Source: Atrichornis clamosus | Taxonomy: Eukaryota > Chordata > Aves > Passeriformes > Menuridae | NCBI GenBank assembly: GCA_013400975.1 | Contig: WBMZ01003058.1 | Span: 56,740 to 120,739 of the forward strand | Length of the DNA: 64,000 bases | Direction of reading: 5' to 3' | Shown: piece by piece, positions 18,751-33,400 of the stretch | Layout: every line of letters starts with the position of its first letter | How positions within the stretch are numbered: position 1 is the stretch's first letter | Notes under the pieces: model-generated | Seen by the model: only the letters and a program-made list of their open reading frames with translations | What the model was told of the DNA's origin: nothing | Database searches by the model: none | Position numbers and translations under genes: made by a program

Positions 18751-21189
18751 AGCAGAAGTTAAGAATACAGCAAGTAATAAGATCCCATCTTATATGGAAC
18801 CATCACCAGAGTCCCCAGCCATCAAAACCCCAGAATGTGCTTCATTGCTTCCAACAGTAAGCAATTGTTAAAAAGAAATATACTGAACAAGGCCACTATT
18901 TAATGGGGAAGGAAAGAAGCTGTAGGTCCTAACTATTCTATGGCAATAACCTGCACACAGAGCAAGCAAGCCTCTGACTGCTGAGAGTAAGGCATTCAGG
19001 TGCCAACCTGGGAAGAGTTCTCAGCAAAAGCTACAGAAAAGTGCACAGCTAGGTTGTTTTTATTGGAACACATAAACTTCTTGAACGGAGAGACTGACTG
19101 GGTTAAGATTAGCAGGTGGAGTACTGTGTTTTTGTAGTAGTTCTGTGCTGTGTAGGACCAGGTTACAATCACCCTTCAAGGAGTGAACGTGGGATGACCC
19201 AGGATGGAGACTGCTGCTTCTGCTGGTACTGTTCAGAGGTATCCCAAAGCACCTTACAGACAGCTCTGATTCTGATATGTACCACGCTTCCCTCAGACAC
19301 CAGCACACTTCCTCCAGGCAACTCCACATCTTTGTCTGGGATGCCAGCGCTATCAGCCCCCACATCCAAGTTAATACTGTTCTTTCCTTCATTTAAGTAC
19401 CACAGACCTGTGATAAGCTACTTCCACCCCTACAGGCATCCAGTGTCATGATCCTACTGAGAACACATCCCTCTAAACTTGCAGACTGCTGCAGCACCTC
19501 TTTCTGAGGCTGACCTTGCTCCCAGAGGCTTTACTCCACTGGAGGGGTGAAGCCTCAATATCCACTCAAACTTTAGGAAGGCATTCTGCTTCTACCCGAC
19601 TCCATTAGACAAAGTACCTCTGCAAAACACACTCTCTGACATCCAGGGTGTGGGAAGATCTTTACAATCCGTATGTTTCTCTTGAAGGATGAAAACTGAA
19701 ACTTACAGGAATCTAAAATAAAGCAACAAGAAAACCCACCAACAAAAAAACCACCCCACACAACAACCAACCACCCTTCACCTTCCTTCCTTGTGAAACA
19801 AGTACGTTATGAGCTGTTTAACTCATCTGTGAGAGAGGTAATTGCTCTGAATTTCCAGCTAAGGACTCCAAGCAATACCTGTGCCATAACAAACAAAATG
19901 TTCAAGTTTCACCTTACAACTCCAAGGACTCTCCTTCAGTCTGGCTTCTGACTGGGCTCCAAAGATCAAGCTACATCAATTACACAGGAGAAGGGTCTAT
20001 GCCTCATCTTACATAGGAGGTGTGTCTGCTCCATGGCAATCCAGCTGAACTCTCAGTTTTAGGTTTAAGAAATGCCAGCAGTCCCACTGCTAAAGCACAG
20101 ATGGAAAGCAGACCTAAGAACAAAAAAAAAAAGAAAAAAAAAAAAAGGAACTGCACTGGGCTGGCTGTGGATTTAGTTCTCTTAAAAAGTAAAACCTGCA
20201 AACTCCCTTGGCATATGGAGCCTGACACAAGATGGTAATGTGCTTGAGGCCTGCAGTGCCTGTTAACTCCAAGTCCTGGAATACACAGCTTCCTCTTTCC
20301 AGCCCATCCTAACCCACCTCTGTTTCCCCTCACGTGCTCAGCTATCTTCTAACAAGTCCATTACCATCACTCCTCAGACCAAACAAAGCAGGCTTGCAAA
20401 TGGCAACCATCCTCTCACTGGGGGCCCTTGGTGCAGGCAGGCACTGGTGGAGTCGGACTGTTTGCCATTCAGGTGCAGTTATCCCATCACGCTCCAACTC
20501 ACAGGATGAGAACCAACACAACTAACTGTAGGATCCATTATCCCAAAGTACCCACGCCACACAGGCTGGGAAGGCAGCTGTCCCACACACTTGGGCAGAT
20601 GTATCTTCCGAGTGACTCGAGTAAATCCATTTGCCCATACTGTGACCTGGATGACAACGTGATGAATCCTTCACAACCTCGTGCACATGCACTGAACCTA
20701 CTCCAGGTGCTGGCCAGGACCCCACATTGCCCAGGGCGTGCTGGCCACCAGGAAAATCTGCAGAGCCAACGTGCTTCACTCCTGGGAATTTTACCTGGTC
20801 CTCCTGCAATCATTTATTTTGTGCAAAATTGAAACAGTGTGTGGTACTTGCATGTTGCATTCTTTACAAAAACCCTTTTCCCCCCACCCATTGTTTAAAA
20901 CATTTATATAAATTTTATTTAAACAGAAAGTTAGAAATCTTATTTACAATTTTTTTTCTCCCAAAAGAGCATCTAAAATCAACGCCCAAACCCTCCAAGA
21001 GGATATAAATTTAACCTTGACTTTTTTTTTCTTTTTTTAAAAAAAAGGAAACCGCTAAGCTATCCCTCCCCAATTCTACAAATAAATATGGCATTGAACA
21101 GAAGCCGATTTGGAAAGGGTCCTCTGTAGCTCAATCTGTAGATCCCAAGAATAAATTAGGTTTTCAGAATTTCCTGGTCTTCAAATTGA

Positions 21190-21195
21190 TTTATT
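21190..21195 (-). terminator. ADIPOR2: Possible proximal ADIPOR2 poly(A) signal AATAAA
   Basis: AATAAA on the minus strand about 170 bases past the stop. Its downstream G/U element is weak, so use is uncertain. Confidence 0.25.
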
Positions 21196-21364
21196 CCATT
21201 GCTTGAGGTATAGAATTTATCTTGGTTAGTCAGAATCCCCATGAAGCTCCATGCCTCATCAGCTGAAACTTGGATTCTTCTTAGGTATTCCTTTTGCTAA
21301 GCCTGGATGCTTCACCCGCGCCAGCAGCTCTCTTTTGGTTACGATCTTGGGCTGAAGGCTGCTT

Positions 21365-21496
21365 CTACTGCATCCCATCCTCCTCTGTGCAGCCTCCTCC
21401 GACCGTGAAGCGGAACTCCTGGAGGTTGGAGACTCCGTGGAAGTGCACGAAAGCGCCAGCCACGACAAAGACGTGGAACAGCTGATGGGAGTGGAA
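21365..21496 (-). CDS. ADIPOR2: ADIPOR2 last coding exon
   Basis: The acceptor is CCTTTCTGCAG|TTC. Forty-three codons and TAG encode FHSHQLFHVFVVAGAFVHF, then HGVSNLQEFRF and a Cys-bearing tail ending CTEEDGMQ. It contains two zinc-ligand histidines (347 and 351) and the seventh membrane helix. The tail differs from the mammalian CSEEDAL ending and is one residue longer. Confidence 0.96.
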   Translation of the reverse strand, partial: FHSHQLFHVFVVAGAFVHFHGVSNLQEFRFTVGGGCTEEDGMQ

Positions 21497-24400
21497 CTGC
21501 AGAAAGGAAAACACTGCTGTTCAGCCGGGGCACTCCGGGCTCTGGTGCCACCCTGCCTCCCAAAAAGCCTCACATTCAGCTGAAGTACACAGTAACACGT
21601 AGCAGTACCTCAAACCACGAGCTCTAGAGTTCTCCAAGTCATGTGTTAAAGCCCATCCCTCTCCTATCAGCAAAATAATCGAATTCTCCACACACACACC
21701 TAAACCCCCTTCCCTTCAGAGTCATCTGAGCCAGCTGGTCAACCAACAAATATGCTACAGAAGTGCTGTAACTCATCTTTGTGAAGGGACAAGGATAGTT
21801 TCACAGACTTAGGCAAAAGGTTTAAGCAGGACACTTAAAATTAGTTCCTCCACGAGACACACTGGTGGTTTATGGATAAAAAGGGTCCTCTCATACACAT
21901 AACAGGTACAAACTGCTCTGGTCACAGGCATAAATTTTACCAAGTGGATTTTGAATGCTGGTATTTTATTTCTCTACCACAGAGAAACATGGCAGAAAAA
22001 AAGGGTATTATATTAAAACCTAGAAACAACTAGATGTTCTGAATGAATGCCCAGGATGTTACTGATTGAGTAGAGCAGAATGAAAACCATGAGGGAGCTA
22101 CATGACAAAGCATGTCCTTGTTTGAGGGAAGCCACATCAATATGGATAATGCTCCTGAAATACTCCTACAAATGTGTATTTGCAGACTTCATGGGAAGCT
22201 TGGAAAAGAGCTTGTGGTACAACACCAGTGCTTTGGGAGCCCAGCTCCTTCTAGTAACAATGCTTTGTTCGGCCATTTAAACAAACCAAGCAAACTGGTG
22301 CTGTGTAAAAGCTACTCAAACAACCCAGGCCTCATTCTCACTTCTAGTCTTCTTCAGGGGTCTTAAACTATCCTAGTGCAAGTACAGTGGCCTTCCAAAG
22401 GTCCCCTTCCCCTTATCTCTACTCTTGCTCCACCCAGCTTCTTTCCTTACATCTTCCTCAGGTATTTCTCCTCCAGTCTTCATTATTCTTTCCCTCATAC
22501 CAAGTTTCCACCCACCCACCCGCTTGCTCACCCCACTTTCCCTTCTTCTGGGCCAGAGATCCCTCCAAAGCCTACCATCTCTGTCCCGCATTTTCACTGG
22601 CTGCACAAGACGAGGAGCCAGACATGGTGAAGATCCCAGAGAACACACTGAACATCAGCGAAATACCCATGAACTGTTCTGCACAGAAGCAAGGTAAAGA
22701 TGTGTGTTTGCAGGATCCTCAACACACACAAATGTTGGCGGAGTTCCTTGCCCATCTGTTCAAGCTATCTAGAAAGGTGCCGAGGTGAATCTGCACACCA
22801 GCAGTTACCTCAGACCAGGCAGGCTGTGACAACTTGGGAAGAGAGGCTCCAGCTAAGCCAGGGTCAGAGAGCCCAGAGCTGTTCGGCCCCTGAAGGCCTA
22901 TTGCTTCTGGTGCAGCAGTTTGATACTTGTAATAGGAAAACACTGACACAACATCCTTCAGCCTCACGGGGAACCAGCTTTCAAAGTGGTCTCCTCATCC
23001 AGTCACTCTGTAGACTCACCCAGATGTCACACTTGCCAGGGAAGAATCTCTCCGGGATGCGGGCAGCATATAGTGCAGCACCAGTGATGTACAGGCATGC
23101 CATGAGTGCCAGCCAGCCTATCTGCCCCATTGTGGCTGCTTTCAGGAGCCCCTCAGAGATGACAAAGTGCAGAGTGGGAATTACCCCACTAAGACCCAGA
23201 CCTAGAAATACTCCTGGGAGGTAAAGAAAATGCGGGAGAGTCAGATTTGAACACAGCGGCGTTAAAGGGAGACAATGAAAACACAAAGGCTACGGAAGGA
23301 AAACTCAGTATTTGCCAAAGCAGCAGAAAGGTGACAGCTCTTGAAACTGGAGGTCCCCAGAAGAAATTTATTGGAAAGGAAGCTAAAGAATGCACAGACT
23401 TCCTTCATATAGCAGAAGCTACTCAGCTCTACGTTCCAGCAGATAGCTGGACTATTTCATTTACTGCTTGTGCCTGCCAGCTCCAGTGTACATGAGGCCA
23501 GTTCCTGCTCTTGGCCTGTAGAGGGAACTGAGACCACACAGACTGTGCCTCACTTCAGCACAATCGCTCAAGAGCAAGACAAGGAGACACAACAAAGAGA
23601 TTGTTTACCATATTCTGCACAAGCAGTCCTAGCAAACAGAAAAGCGGCATCTGTGCTCATCTGATCTGCCATATGAGAGATCACAGTTTATTTGTTTAGA
23701 TTTTAGCAGCAAGGACAGAAACCTTGTAAAAACAGTGGGCATGGGGGGAACATTCATGTCCCATACAGTGATTTTAAGTGTGGAAAGCTGAACTCTCTGA
23801 AGGTGCACATAACTTGTCCAGGAAATCTAGATTTACTGTAGGCAGCATGTGCAGGTTAAGAAACAAGAAATATTACTATTCAACCCAGCTGTGCGCACAT
23901 TCCAAACTGCCCCCTAAAGCTCTCTTTCTTCCTACCTCAAAATGTGAAACCAAATCTGCTTTTGTTCTTTTGATGATGTGAAGAGAAAAATAGTCTTTAT
24001 CTTAACTCTGTATTTTATCCAGGCAAATCATTCAGATTAATTCAATCGTTGAATGATTTGCTAGTGTCTGAGTCTAGTACTACAAAAAGAAGATAAACTG
24101 TACAAGTACACATACACACACCAAGCAGACATTTTTTGAGAGAGCAAAGTTGCTAGATTCAGCTAGAAATACTTTGCACTTTGCAAACCTTTCCTACTGC
24201 ATGTGTTACTGTCCATTTCAGGAATGCACTTCCAGGACTTGCACCAGCCCTTATCTGTGCATCCAGTTGATTAAAATAAATGCTGAAAGAAAACCCAGCA
24301 AGCTCCCAATCCAAGAATATTAGGCCTCTGTAAAATGAAGCTCTCTTAAGTCTTCCCAAGATGGTTTCTCCAAGTGGCAAGCAGGAAGCAGGAAAGGCAG

Positions 24401-27400
24401 TCAAGAAGCAGAACAGTTAACTTCAGGTCTTACCTGCCCTTACACCCCGGTATTCAGGGGTGGCAAACATGTCCCATTGTGAGACAATTATGGCTGCAAT
24501 GCCCAGGACACAAATCACAATCAAGTAGATGAAGCAAGGCTGAGGGTTGCAATAGAAGGAGTAGTACAGCCATGGTACAAAGCTGCCCATTATGAGAAGT
24601 GCAATGCCAGAATAATCCAGCCTAGAAGAAAACAAAAATCAGTTTCATAAGAGATGCAAACGTTTGGAAGTCCTCAGACCCACACACTCTTCTTTAGCAG
24701 ACCAACCGTCTACTTCTCACTGCAATTCAATTACTCTCACTATTGCAGCTTAGCTCCTGATGGCAACTCCTCACCTACAGTAATGGATTACCTTGACAGC
24801 CAGCCAGTAAGGCCATTTTTAAGACAGTCATCAGCAATAACTTCAGCAGCCTTTAGACCAAAGCTCTTTGAGGAAAACTCCAATTTGAGTTTCAGATGAG
24901 GTAAAAAGCAGCACAAGAATGCTCTAAACACAGGGCACACAGTAGGTTGTGAGAACACAGCCAAAGCAAACACTTCAGTATCTGACAAGTACCAGTTAGT
25001 TGGGCATCAGCTGAAGTGACCACAGCGGAATAATGTTGCAAATTTTCAACCACACTGTTTTTCTACACATCAGTGTTAAAAAGGAAATCCACAGCCATTG
25101 CTTTCTACCACACCCTGACAAAATACTCCTGCAAAAGTTGATGGAATTAATTTTTCAGTAGGGGATTTTAATTGCTGGGTTACTTTAAAGGTGGTCCTGC
25201 AGATTACAGCATTTTAGGTTGAGTAGTCTTAGGAAATATGAGACATTTAGCAGGCAGCTAAAAAAGAACATGCAGTAAAATCAAAAGACCAAGACATCTT
25301 GATACGCATCATGGAACTGTCTTACATCAGTTTAAGATTCAAAGTTAGTCAGAATAGTTGAAATCACAAGAAGTAACAGTTGCACTAAAAATTCAACATC
25401 CTGCAATTAAGCTAAGGCATATTACTTACAGCAGCAAGATGCAAGCACATGCCTGCCAAACAGAAGAAAATGATGGAGTTTTAAGACTAAAATGACAGCA
25501 CAAAAACTCATGCTGAAACAAACTATAATTAGAAGAAGCTGCATTAAATCTCTGCTCAACTCTGTTCCAAAGTACATGCAGTCATGAAATGAACAACTCC
25601 CACACTGGGGCTCCAGGCACAAATCCCAGCCCTGTTTTCCCACCTGTTTCCTATTTGGCCTACCCTGCTCTCTAGGCACTTACTTGGAGAAGAGCCGGGA
25701 AACACCTTCTGAGTGGCAATAAACTGTGTGGAAGAGCCATGAGAAGGAGAGGCAGAGTATGGCTCCCAAGAAGAACAATCCAACGACCACTTTCTCCTGC
25801 ACAGGTGCTACAAAGGACATGTTTGGCCGGAACATGTAGAAGATTCCCAGACAAAGGAAGAACACACATCCTGAAAAACAGCAAGGCAGAGAGGTGTCGA
25901 GTTCATTTGTTCTAAAAGCATGACGTTAATGTACAGAGCCACTAAGCACAGGACCTGCCAGCAGCACACATGCAGAACTGAGTACTGCCCTACTTAAGTT
26001 ACGCATTCCAACCACAGCTCTGTCTCAGACTGATCCAACACAGACCTGCATGGACTCTGTATTTCCACTTGTTTTGCAAGACGCCTGACAACTAGTCGGA
26101 CATCCTGTAACAATAAAATATCTGTGGCAAAATGAAGAAAGAGAAGAGCATAGTTGAAAGAAACCACTTCCCTTCAAGGCTCCTCACAAGTTGAAACCAC
26201 TCATAGAAGCTGCAACTTAAGCTTGTTCCCATGACAAGAAATGTGATCCCAATTAACACCTACATGCTTGGGAACAGAAGGATTTACCAGTAATTTATTA
26301 ACAATTAGGAAATTTTTAACGCATTTGTTTGTATGATATGCCATTATTAAGGATGTCCCATCCAACCCTGGTGGGATAAAATTAGGAGAGGGATACCAAC
26401 CTGGTAATTTAACAGGTTACTAGTGGAATGATAATGCTGACAACTCCACACCCCTTTCTATTTCGCTCTCTTTTCTTTGAGAGCAATGAAACCAATTATA
26501 TTAGAGCAAGCTGAAAATACCTAGAAGATGTGTCCAGATGTTACCAGTCTCTGTATGTATTCTGAAGATGCTCTTGAAACAAGCCCGGAAGGAAGGCATG
26601 GGTGGTCTGTGTCCATGCAACAGGTAGTCATTGTCCTTCAGCCAGTCAGGCAGAACATCATGGGGAATGACTCTCCATCGGCCCTCCCATACCTAGGAGT
26701 GACAAGATTTTAGTTAAATGCAGGGAACTGAGTTCCATCGATGGATGGAAAAAGTCAGAAAACCCCTACCAGGAAAAGTGCTGGAGTTCATCTGTGAGTA
26801 AACAGAGAAGAGTTGATGGGATATCTCTGGGAAAAAGGCTTTACACTTGAAATGTAATGCTTAAGTCACTGTTCCCTACTCAAAACTGTATCGTCACAAA
26901 GCTGAACTGCACCACCAGAGAAAGAAAAACTTCAGCACTTCATTGAACAGGAAGGTTATTGGGCTTTTTTACTGCTAATGAAGGGAAAGCATTTAATTCT
27001 CTTCCATGTTCTGTTATTTTACAGGTCATCTTCTCCATTTAATTGAAGAAGCCTACACCTAATTCTCTCCAAGAAACAATCAACCTGTTCCTCCACCACA
27101 AGCCAACCTGACTGTATATCGGCTAGCATTTGGGGCAGTCTAGCAAAAAAAGCTACCCTCAGCACTAATACAGACCATAAAACATGAAGGGGCAGGAGCT
27201 CAGCGAGAAATGTCCAACCCCTTATTCAGGTTGGGAAAAAAATGCTCCCACGCTCACAAAACAAATGGTGACAGATCAGTCAAGGCAACAGACTCGTGAC
27301 TCTCAATTCCATCAGATTTCTTCTTTAAAGGGACAGAGGGCATGTGCACACAGCTATTCCTGCAGCTGGTTCCACAGGAAATAAGTGTGCACAGATGTTC

Positions 27401-30400
27401 TCAGCACTGCTTCAGTAACACAAGACACGTGTAGGCTTCAGTTTGGCGTCAGAAGCAGCACTGCCAAGGACAGGGGTAGCAGGGAAGTGCTTTATGTACC
27501 GGGGGTGTTTCTGCAGGGTTCCTTGGATTTGACGGCTGGCTACTATTACAGGAGGAAGGCTGAAGATTCCTGAAACACTAAATTTGAAAAGCTACATTCT
27601 TATTTCAGTTTCAACAATAAGAGCCCAGAGTTTTTAAATCAATTCTCCACACTCGTGCATGGAAGCAAAACAAAGTCATTCAGAATAACCAACCCAATTA
27701 AAGGCTGGGTTCTTAAATACATTAAACAAGGAAGCAACTGGTTTACTTCATGAAGCAAAAATGTGGATTCCAGTAGAAACAGGAGGAGGGAATTCATTTT
27801 ACACAATCCACATTACAAAACATTTTTAAGAGGCAAAGATGTATAGTAAAAAAAATAACCAACAAAAACAAACAACAAAATAACCCATACAAGAAGACCA
27901 CCAAGTAATCAGGGTCCCTCTGCAAAAACATCAAAACCAGTTCATAAAACCAGCAGGAACCAGTGTATAAAGGAGCAGCATTCCTTTCAGCAAGAAAGGA
28001 GGGCCAAGGACTGACACAGCCCAATGGCTCTAAAAAGTAGCAAAAATTGAGCCAAGGTCAACAATTACAAAATCTACAATGGATTAACTTACATATAGTT
28101 TCAATACAGCATTGTTTTCAAGTCAGGGACAAAGCTTATTCCACAATGCATGGAAATGGTGCTGGAAAAGCAAAATATTTGCAAATCTGAAGAAATATGG
28201 ACAAATGACCTTGTAAATCAAAATGCCTTGAACCAGAAGGCTTTTATTCTGCTTTGCACTCACAGGTGTTTCTCAAGAGACACACCTGAGCTGCATGATC
28301 AGCTTTTGTTTCACTTGTAATCCCTATTGTCTCATGCTTTACAGTTTAATCCTCTATGACAGGCTGAGATGCTGAGGAACTGTAGCATTGCTCATTAGAA
28401 CAAAAGACGCCCATTTGGGGACCGTGTGCACCTCCTCTCTCTCACATTAGTAGTGCCCTTGCTCCAAGTACAGTCTGCTGCCCACTGGAGCTTCCTAAAA
28501 AAGGAAAATACTTCAGCAGTTTCCACAGGCTCTTACCTTACACACAAATTCTTCCATTCTCTCCATAGCATGGTGGGCTTGTAGAAGAGGTGACATACCC
28601 ATAAAACCTTCATCTTCTTGAGGTGACTCATCATTGTGTTTATTATCTTCAGAACACTGGAGGGACAAAAACCAGAGAAAATGCTTTGTAGAAAGATGAA
28701 GAGAGACAGGTGATGTTGTTTTCCATACAAAACTATGATTTGAGGTCTCGGCAAATAAAGAAGTCTTTCCTTGTACAGCACTGAGGAAAGAATTCAAAAG
28801 AACAAGCAAAAAAAATTATTACATTCTTAGGTATCTGATAACAACTCACATGTCTAATCCATTTTGCATATGTTTTCAGCAGGTTTGGAAGCAAGCAGTG
28901 CTCCTCTAAGTTATGCTTCATTAAATCCCAGATATGGAGTGAGGCTTGCAGCCGACCCACCTCTAGGGAAGGATTACTCCCTATTTTATGTTTCAATGTC
29001 ACTGTGCCGTGTTAATGCCTTTATAATGTATCTGGCATTTTAGGGTAATAAAAGGTAAGTCAAGTAGAGGAATCCATTTACCTTGTAACAAATGTCTCAC
29101 CTCAATTTTCAGCCCAAATCTGAAAATCTATTCTGTTTAACTGACACTTCTGTTCAGCTTCTAATCCGTTAATACAATTTACTCATTTGTTTGATTTTTC
29201 AAGGTATTCCAGAAATTACTGGGAACCTCTGCCAGTTAGACAAAGGCAAGTTATGAAAGAAAAGCAGTAACAGAGATCAGAGTTTTAAGCAAAATTCAAA
29301 CAAAGAGGAATATGCATATCCTCCAGGTGTACCAGGAGAATTATGAGCAGGAAAACTAAAATAATCCACTGAGCCAGGATCTCAGGCTGGTACCCATCAC
29401 TAACAACTTTATAGGGAAGAGAGGTTGGGTAGTTTTCTACCCTATCAGGATTTATCACGTTATCTACACATTCTGATACACTCTAGCGTCCCATTTAGGA
29501 AAAAGCAGGGGGGCCACAGAAGTTCTGCATTCCTGTTTCCTTATACATTGCTCATGGCCATCAGAGACTCCATTCAACACTTCAGCTTCCAAGGTAAACA
29601 AATTGGAGAGAGCTAGAAAAGAGAGAAAGCGCTTTTTGCACCCTTCAGACTTGACGCAGAAAGCTGCCACGCACCTCATGGCCAGGCCAAGAAAGCTCCA
29701 CCATCTGCTTGGACACTGGCCTTCTCCATACTTCCCAGAACACTGTTTTTGACTCCCATTCCCGTATCTAGGTTAACACTTTAAAATCGAGATTATGTAT
29801 CAATAATACCATCCACAGTGACTGAGAATCTAGTATATAACCTCACACACTTTGTCTACAAATTATTATCAGTAATGCTCAGGTTAATGCCCTGAACTTT
29901 CAGTCAGGGATCGGATCTGGCTGTGCATTTGTCCCACATTACAGCACTCTCCTCAGTGTAAAGCCTTATCAACTATTTCTGTCAAGTTAACTCAATAAGC
30001 TGCTTAAAATTTTCATTTTTGAATAAATAAAAGGAGACTCTTCCCAGCCTACAGTGAGCTATCTAGAGTCTTCAATGTTTTTTGAGAGAGAAATGACATG
30101 CTAATACCTGCTTTTGTACCCAAGGCTTGCAGCAGCCACTGAAGCTTCGTTTTTCAAAGAGGTCCCACCAAACAGTTCTTGACCCAATTTTGCTTATCCA
30201 GAATGCAATTTCTGGAATGTAATACACAGTTTATATACACCCTTCACATTTAATGTATGGCCTTATGGTTGTCCACACTAGAAAAACTTGATTGACAAAT
30301 CTTTGTAGATAATCCATGTCCCTTGTACTGTCTACTCACCTTCATTTATCATTCCAGTGAACACCCCCTCTGAAGAGTATTTCATATTTTATAGCAATGG

Positions 30401-33400
30401 CTGGTATGTTGATCACCTCAAAGCTGATTCTCCAGCAGTGTAAGACAGTATTAAATACACTCACTCTGCCTAGTTTATCCCATTAGTTCTATTGCAAAAG
30501 GCACCAGGCAACAGCAAGATGCAAATAGGTTTAATATCCTTCTAAAATAGACACAATTCCTGATAGGCATAGGAATAAAAAATAAATTTGGTTTCATTCT
30601 GACTCAACAACATTCACTGACATTATTTCCCACACTGTCAATTTTACTGGCTTTTTCTACTAATGGAGCTCTTTAGGATTCTCAGTTTTCAATATTATAA
30701 ATAATTAACTCAAGGACACAGAAACATAGAATGGTTTGGGTTGGAAGGGAGCCTTAAATATCAACTAGTCTAAGTCCCCTGCCATCGAGGTCTGGATAAG
30801 AGGCTCATGATAGTCTGTACAATTTAGAAACCAAAGAAACCTTCCGTTTCCAAGAGCATGCCTTATGGAAAAGCCAGGCTGGCATTTCCAATGCATTTGA
30901 CAGAAGAAGCACTGCTATGCCTTTTAGCTACTCTAGAATTCCCTCCCCCAGCACCACACAATAACCAGCTCAAACCGAGTGAACACGTTAGTGATCCTCA
31001 ATTTACAAAATTGGGTGGACTGAAGGAAAAAAGGTCCCTTACAGAATCAAAGCCTGTATTCATTGCAGTCTGCCCAGAGACTCAAAGCCAAAAAATGTTC
31101 ATTTCCCCCTCTGCACATACTCCCATTTCTAGAATGATGGGAAGGTTTAAATTTGAACAGACTGTAAAGCTTGAAGAGCACAGCTATTTCTGAACGAGTC
31201 CAAAATCTTTGCATTTTGGCAATGTGCCTACAAACAAATCATTACTGAGCTTCTTTTAGTGATAAAAGGAATTCACATCATATACACAGTCCAGATTACT
31301 GCCAAAAAATGGAATTGATTTTACTATCTCCTTCCTGCCATTAAACTGCAAAATTAGCATTCAAGGGAAAAAAACTAAAGCTCAGCTTCTTAGTCCTTTT
31401 CTTGCTAAGGAGGCAAAATGAGGCCTGTTGTGGAACATCCATCCTCTCCAGACTCCTTCCTGTAACGTCTCATTGGAAAGAACAGTAAGCTGTCCTTGTT
31501 GAAAGCCAGAAATCTACAGTGGAGGGCAACACCAATAACCAGTTTTCATCTGGAAACCTGAAGGAGTCTGACCTTCAGTTCTTCAGACACCGACTGAAAG
31601 GACAGAATACTACTCTTCTGTTCCGAAGGCATATTGTATCATATCCACTGTGACAAGTTCCTTCGTATCTTAGGATTCCCACATTCCCTCATCAGAAATT
31701 CAAGAGTAATTCTAGATAGTAACAACATAAGCAAGCATATGCTTTAGGACTTATTTTCAACTATTTCTAAGTCCTGCCTACAGAATCACATTTTCAAATG
31801 AGAAACATATTGGGCAAATCGTATCACTTGCCTAAGACCATGCAAGAAATGAGAGGCTAGAAGAAAACTTTGATACTCCCACTTTTAATGAACTATGGTA
31901 TATCCTGAATTAAGTGCTTCAAGAATAAGTTATGCCTTTGTAGTTTCTAGACCATAGGCCAAAAGAATTTTCACTTGGCTAATGTTTCAGATGTTCTTTT
32001 ATATAATTTAATTTACTTGACTTCTTTTAAAAGCATCTCAAATTTTGACTAAATAATTCTGTGAAGTCTTCAGAGAATTAGAGTATTTTTAAATAAAAAC
32101 CCTTATTTGTTTGTAACAAGCAAATACAATCATCAGCTGTCATTCTCCTGCTGCACACATGCAGCAATGTCTACAATCAGTCTGTCACACAAATCAAAAA
32201 TCATGGCTTCTGGATACTTACACTCCAAAAGCTCTGGACACTTAATTCTATGGAAATGCCAAGCAATCATTCCAACTTTAATCCTGCTTCCCTTACAAAT
32301 TCACAGAGTGTCAAAGCTACCAAGAACCAGTACATAATGAGATGGAAAATATACAACAGACATAGAAACACAATGCAAGTCGAGTAACGGTACCAGAGAA
32401 TAAAATAAATCTGAAGGACAAGTGAAAATGTCCAGAAGAACCCGCTTTATTGGTTTATCCATATACACTTCATTTTGTGAAGTGTTACAGTTCTTTTATG
32501 GTAACAGTGACAGACAAGAATGCAAAAGAAAAAGGTAGAAATCAGAGTTAATTCTATCACTTTGTACAGAGAGCCAGGTAACACACTTCCAGGGACAGAT
32601 CATCATCTAAACAAGAATTTCAGAGCATGTTTTGGTAGGGATCAAAAAGATTTAATACCAATACCAATACCAATACCAAGACAGAGCACCAGAGCAAACA
32701 AACAGCAAGAAACCCAAGAGCTCGATTGCACAGTGCCTATCATTAAATAAGTTTAACAATAAAGTCTTGCTCTTTTATAGCAATGGCACAAAAGGTAAAA
32801 AAAAGTTTACATTTAGTACAAGAATTTCTTGCCTGAACACCATCCAAAAACGTCAGATCACATAGCCAAAGATCCTGTTACAGAGGAAAGTGCCGTAAAA
32901 CCTGCTCTACTAAATGCAATATACTTCTCTTGTCTACTACAACAGCTTACCCTTCTCACACAGATTAACAGTTTCTATACTATCACTCTCTGTGTTAACA
33001 GACACACTGTTTAATAATGTCCTTACTGTGCAAAAGCCTGCCAGAAGTCAAGTCATAACTGCAGAAAAAGATTCCAGAAACACTTTTCCCACTTTTGACA
33101 AAGTTGTGTTCTCTGGACTTCAAGCAGTGAAAGTGTATTTCCTTGAGTTCTGTCGTTTCTTGATGTCAGTTTAAAGATTTCTAGAAAGTTTCGGAGTTTG
33201 TACGTGACTGCTGCCTGCACAGGTGACAAGCAAGTTCCGGTTCATCACTTCAGAAAGTGTCATCAATATTGTTCATTTGAGTGTACAAACTGAAACATTA
33301 AATGAAATCTGAATGATGTCTCCTTTTCCTCTGTCAAAAGTGGTCATCTCCTTCACACTCTTCTTCCCTTACACTGTCTCTGGCATCCCTCTGATCCTTG

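Larger units (their letters stand above)
18725..21364 (-). other. ADIPOR2: ADIPOR2 3' UTR (inferred extent, about 2.6 kb)
   Basis: Runs from the TAG stop at 21365-21367 down to the poly(A) signal at 18745-18750, a length comparable to the long 3' UTR of mammalian ADIPOR2. In mRNA sense it contains a long U tract near 20146-20122 ending GTTCTTAG, and a G/U-rich stretch (about 19780-19732) that could bind GU-element proteins such as CELF. Other AATAAA copies (for example 21190-21195 and near 20813) could give shorter isoforms. Confidence 0.65.
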
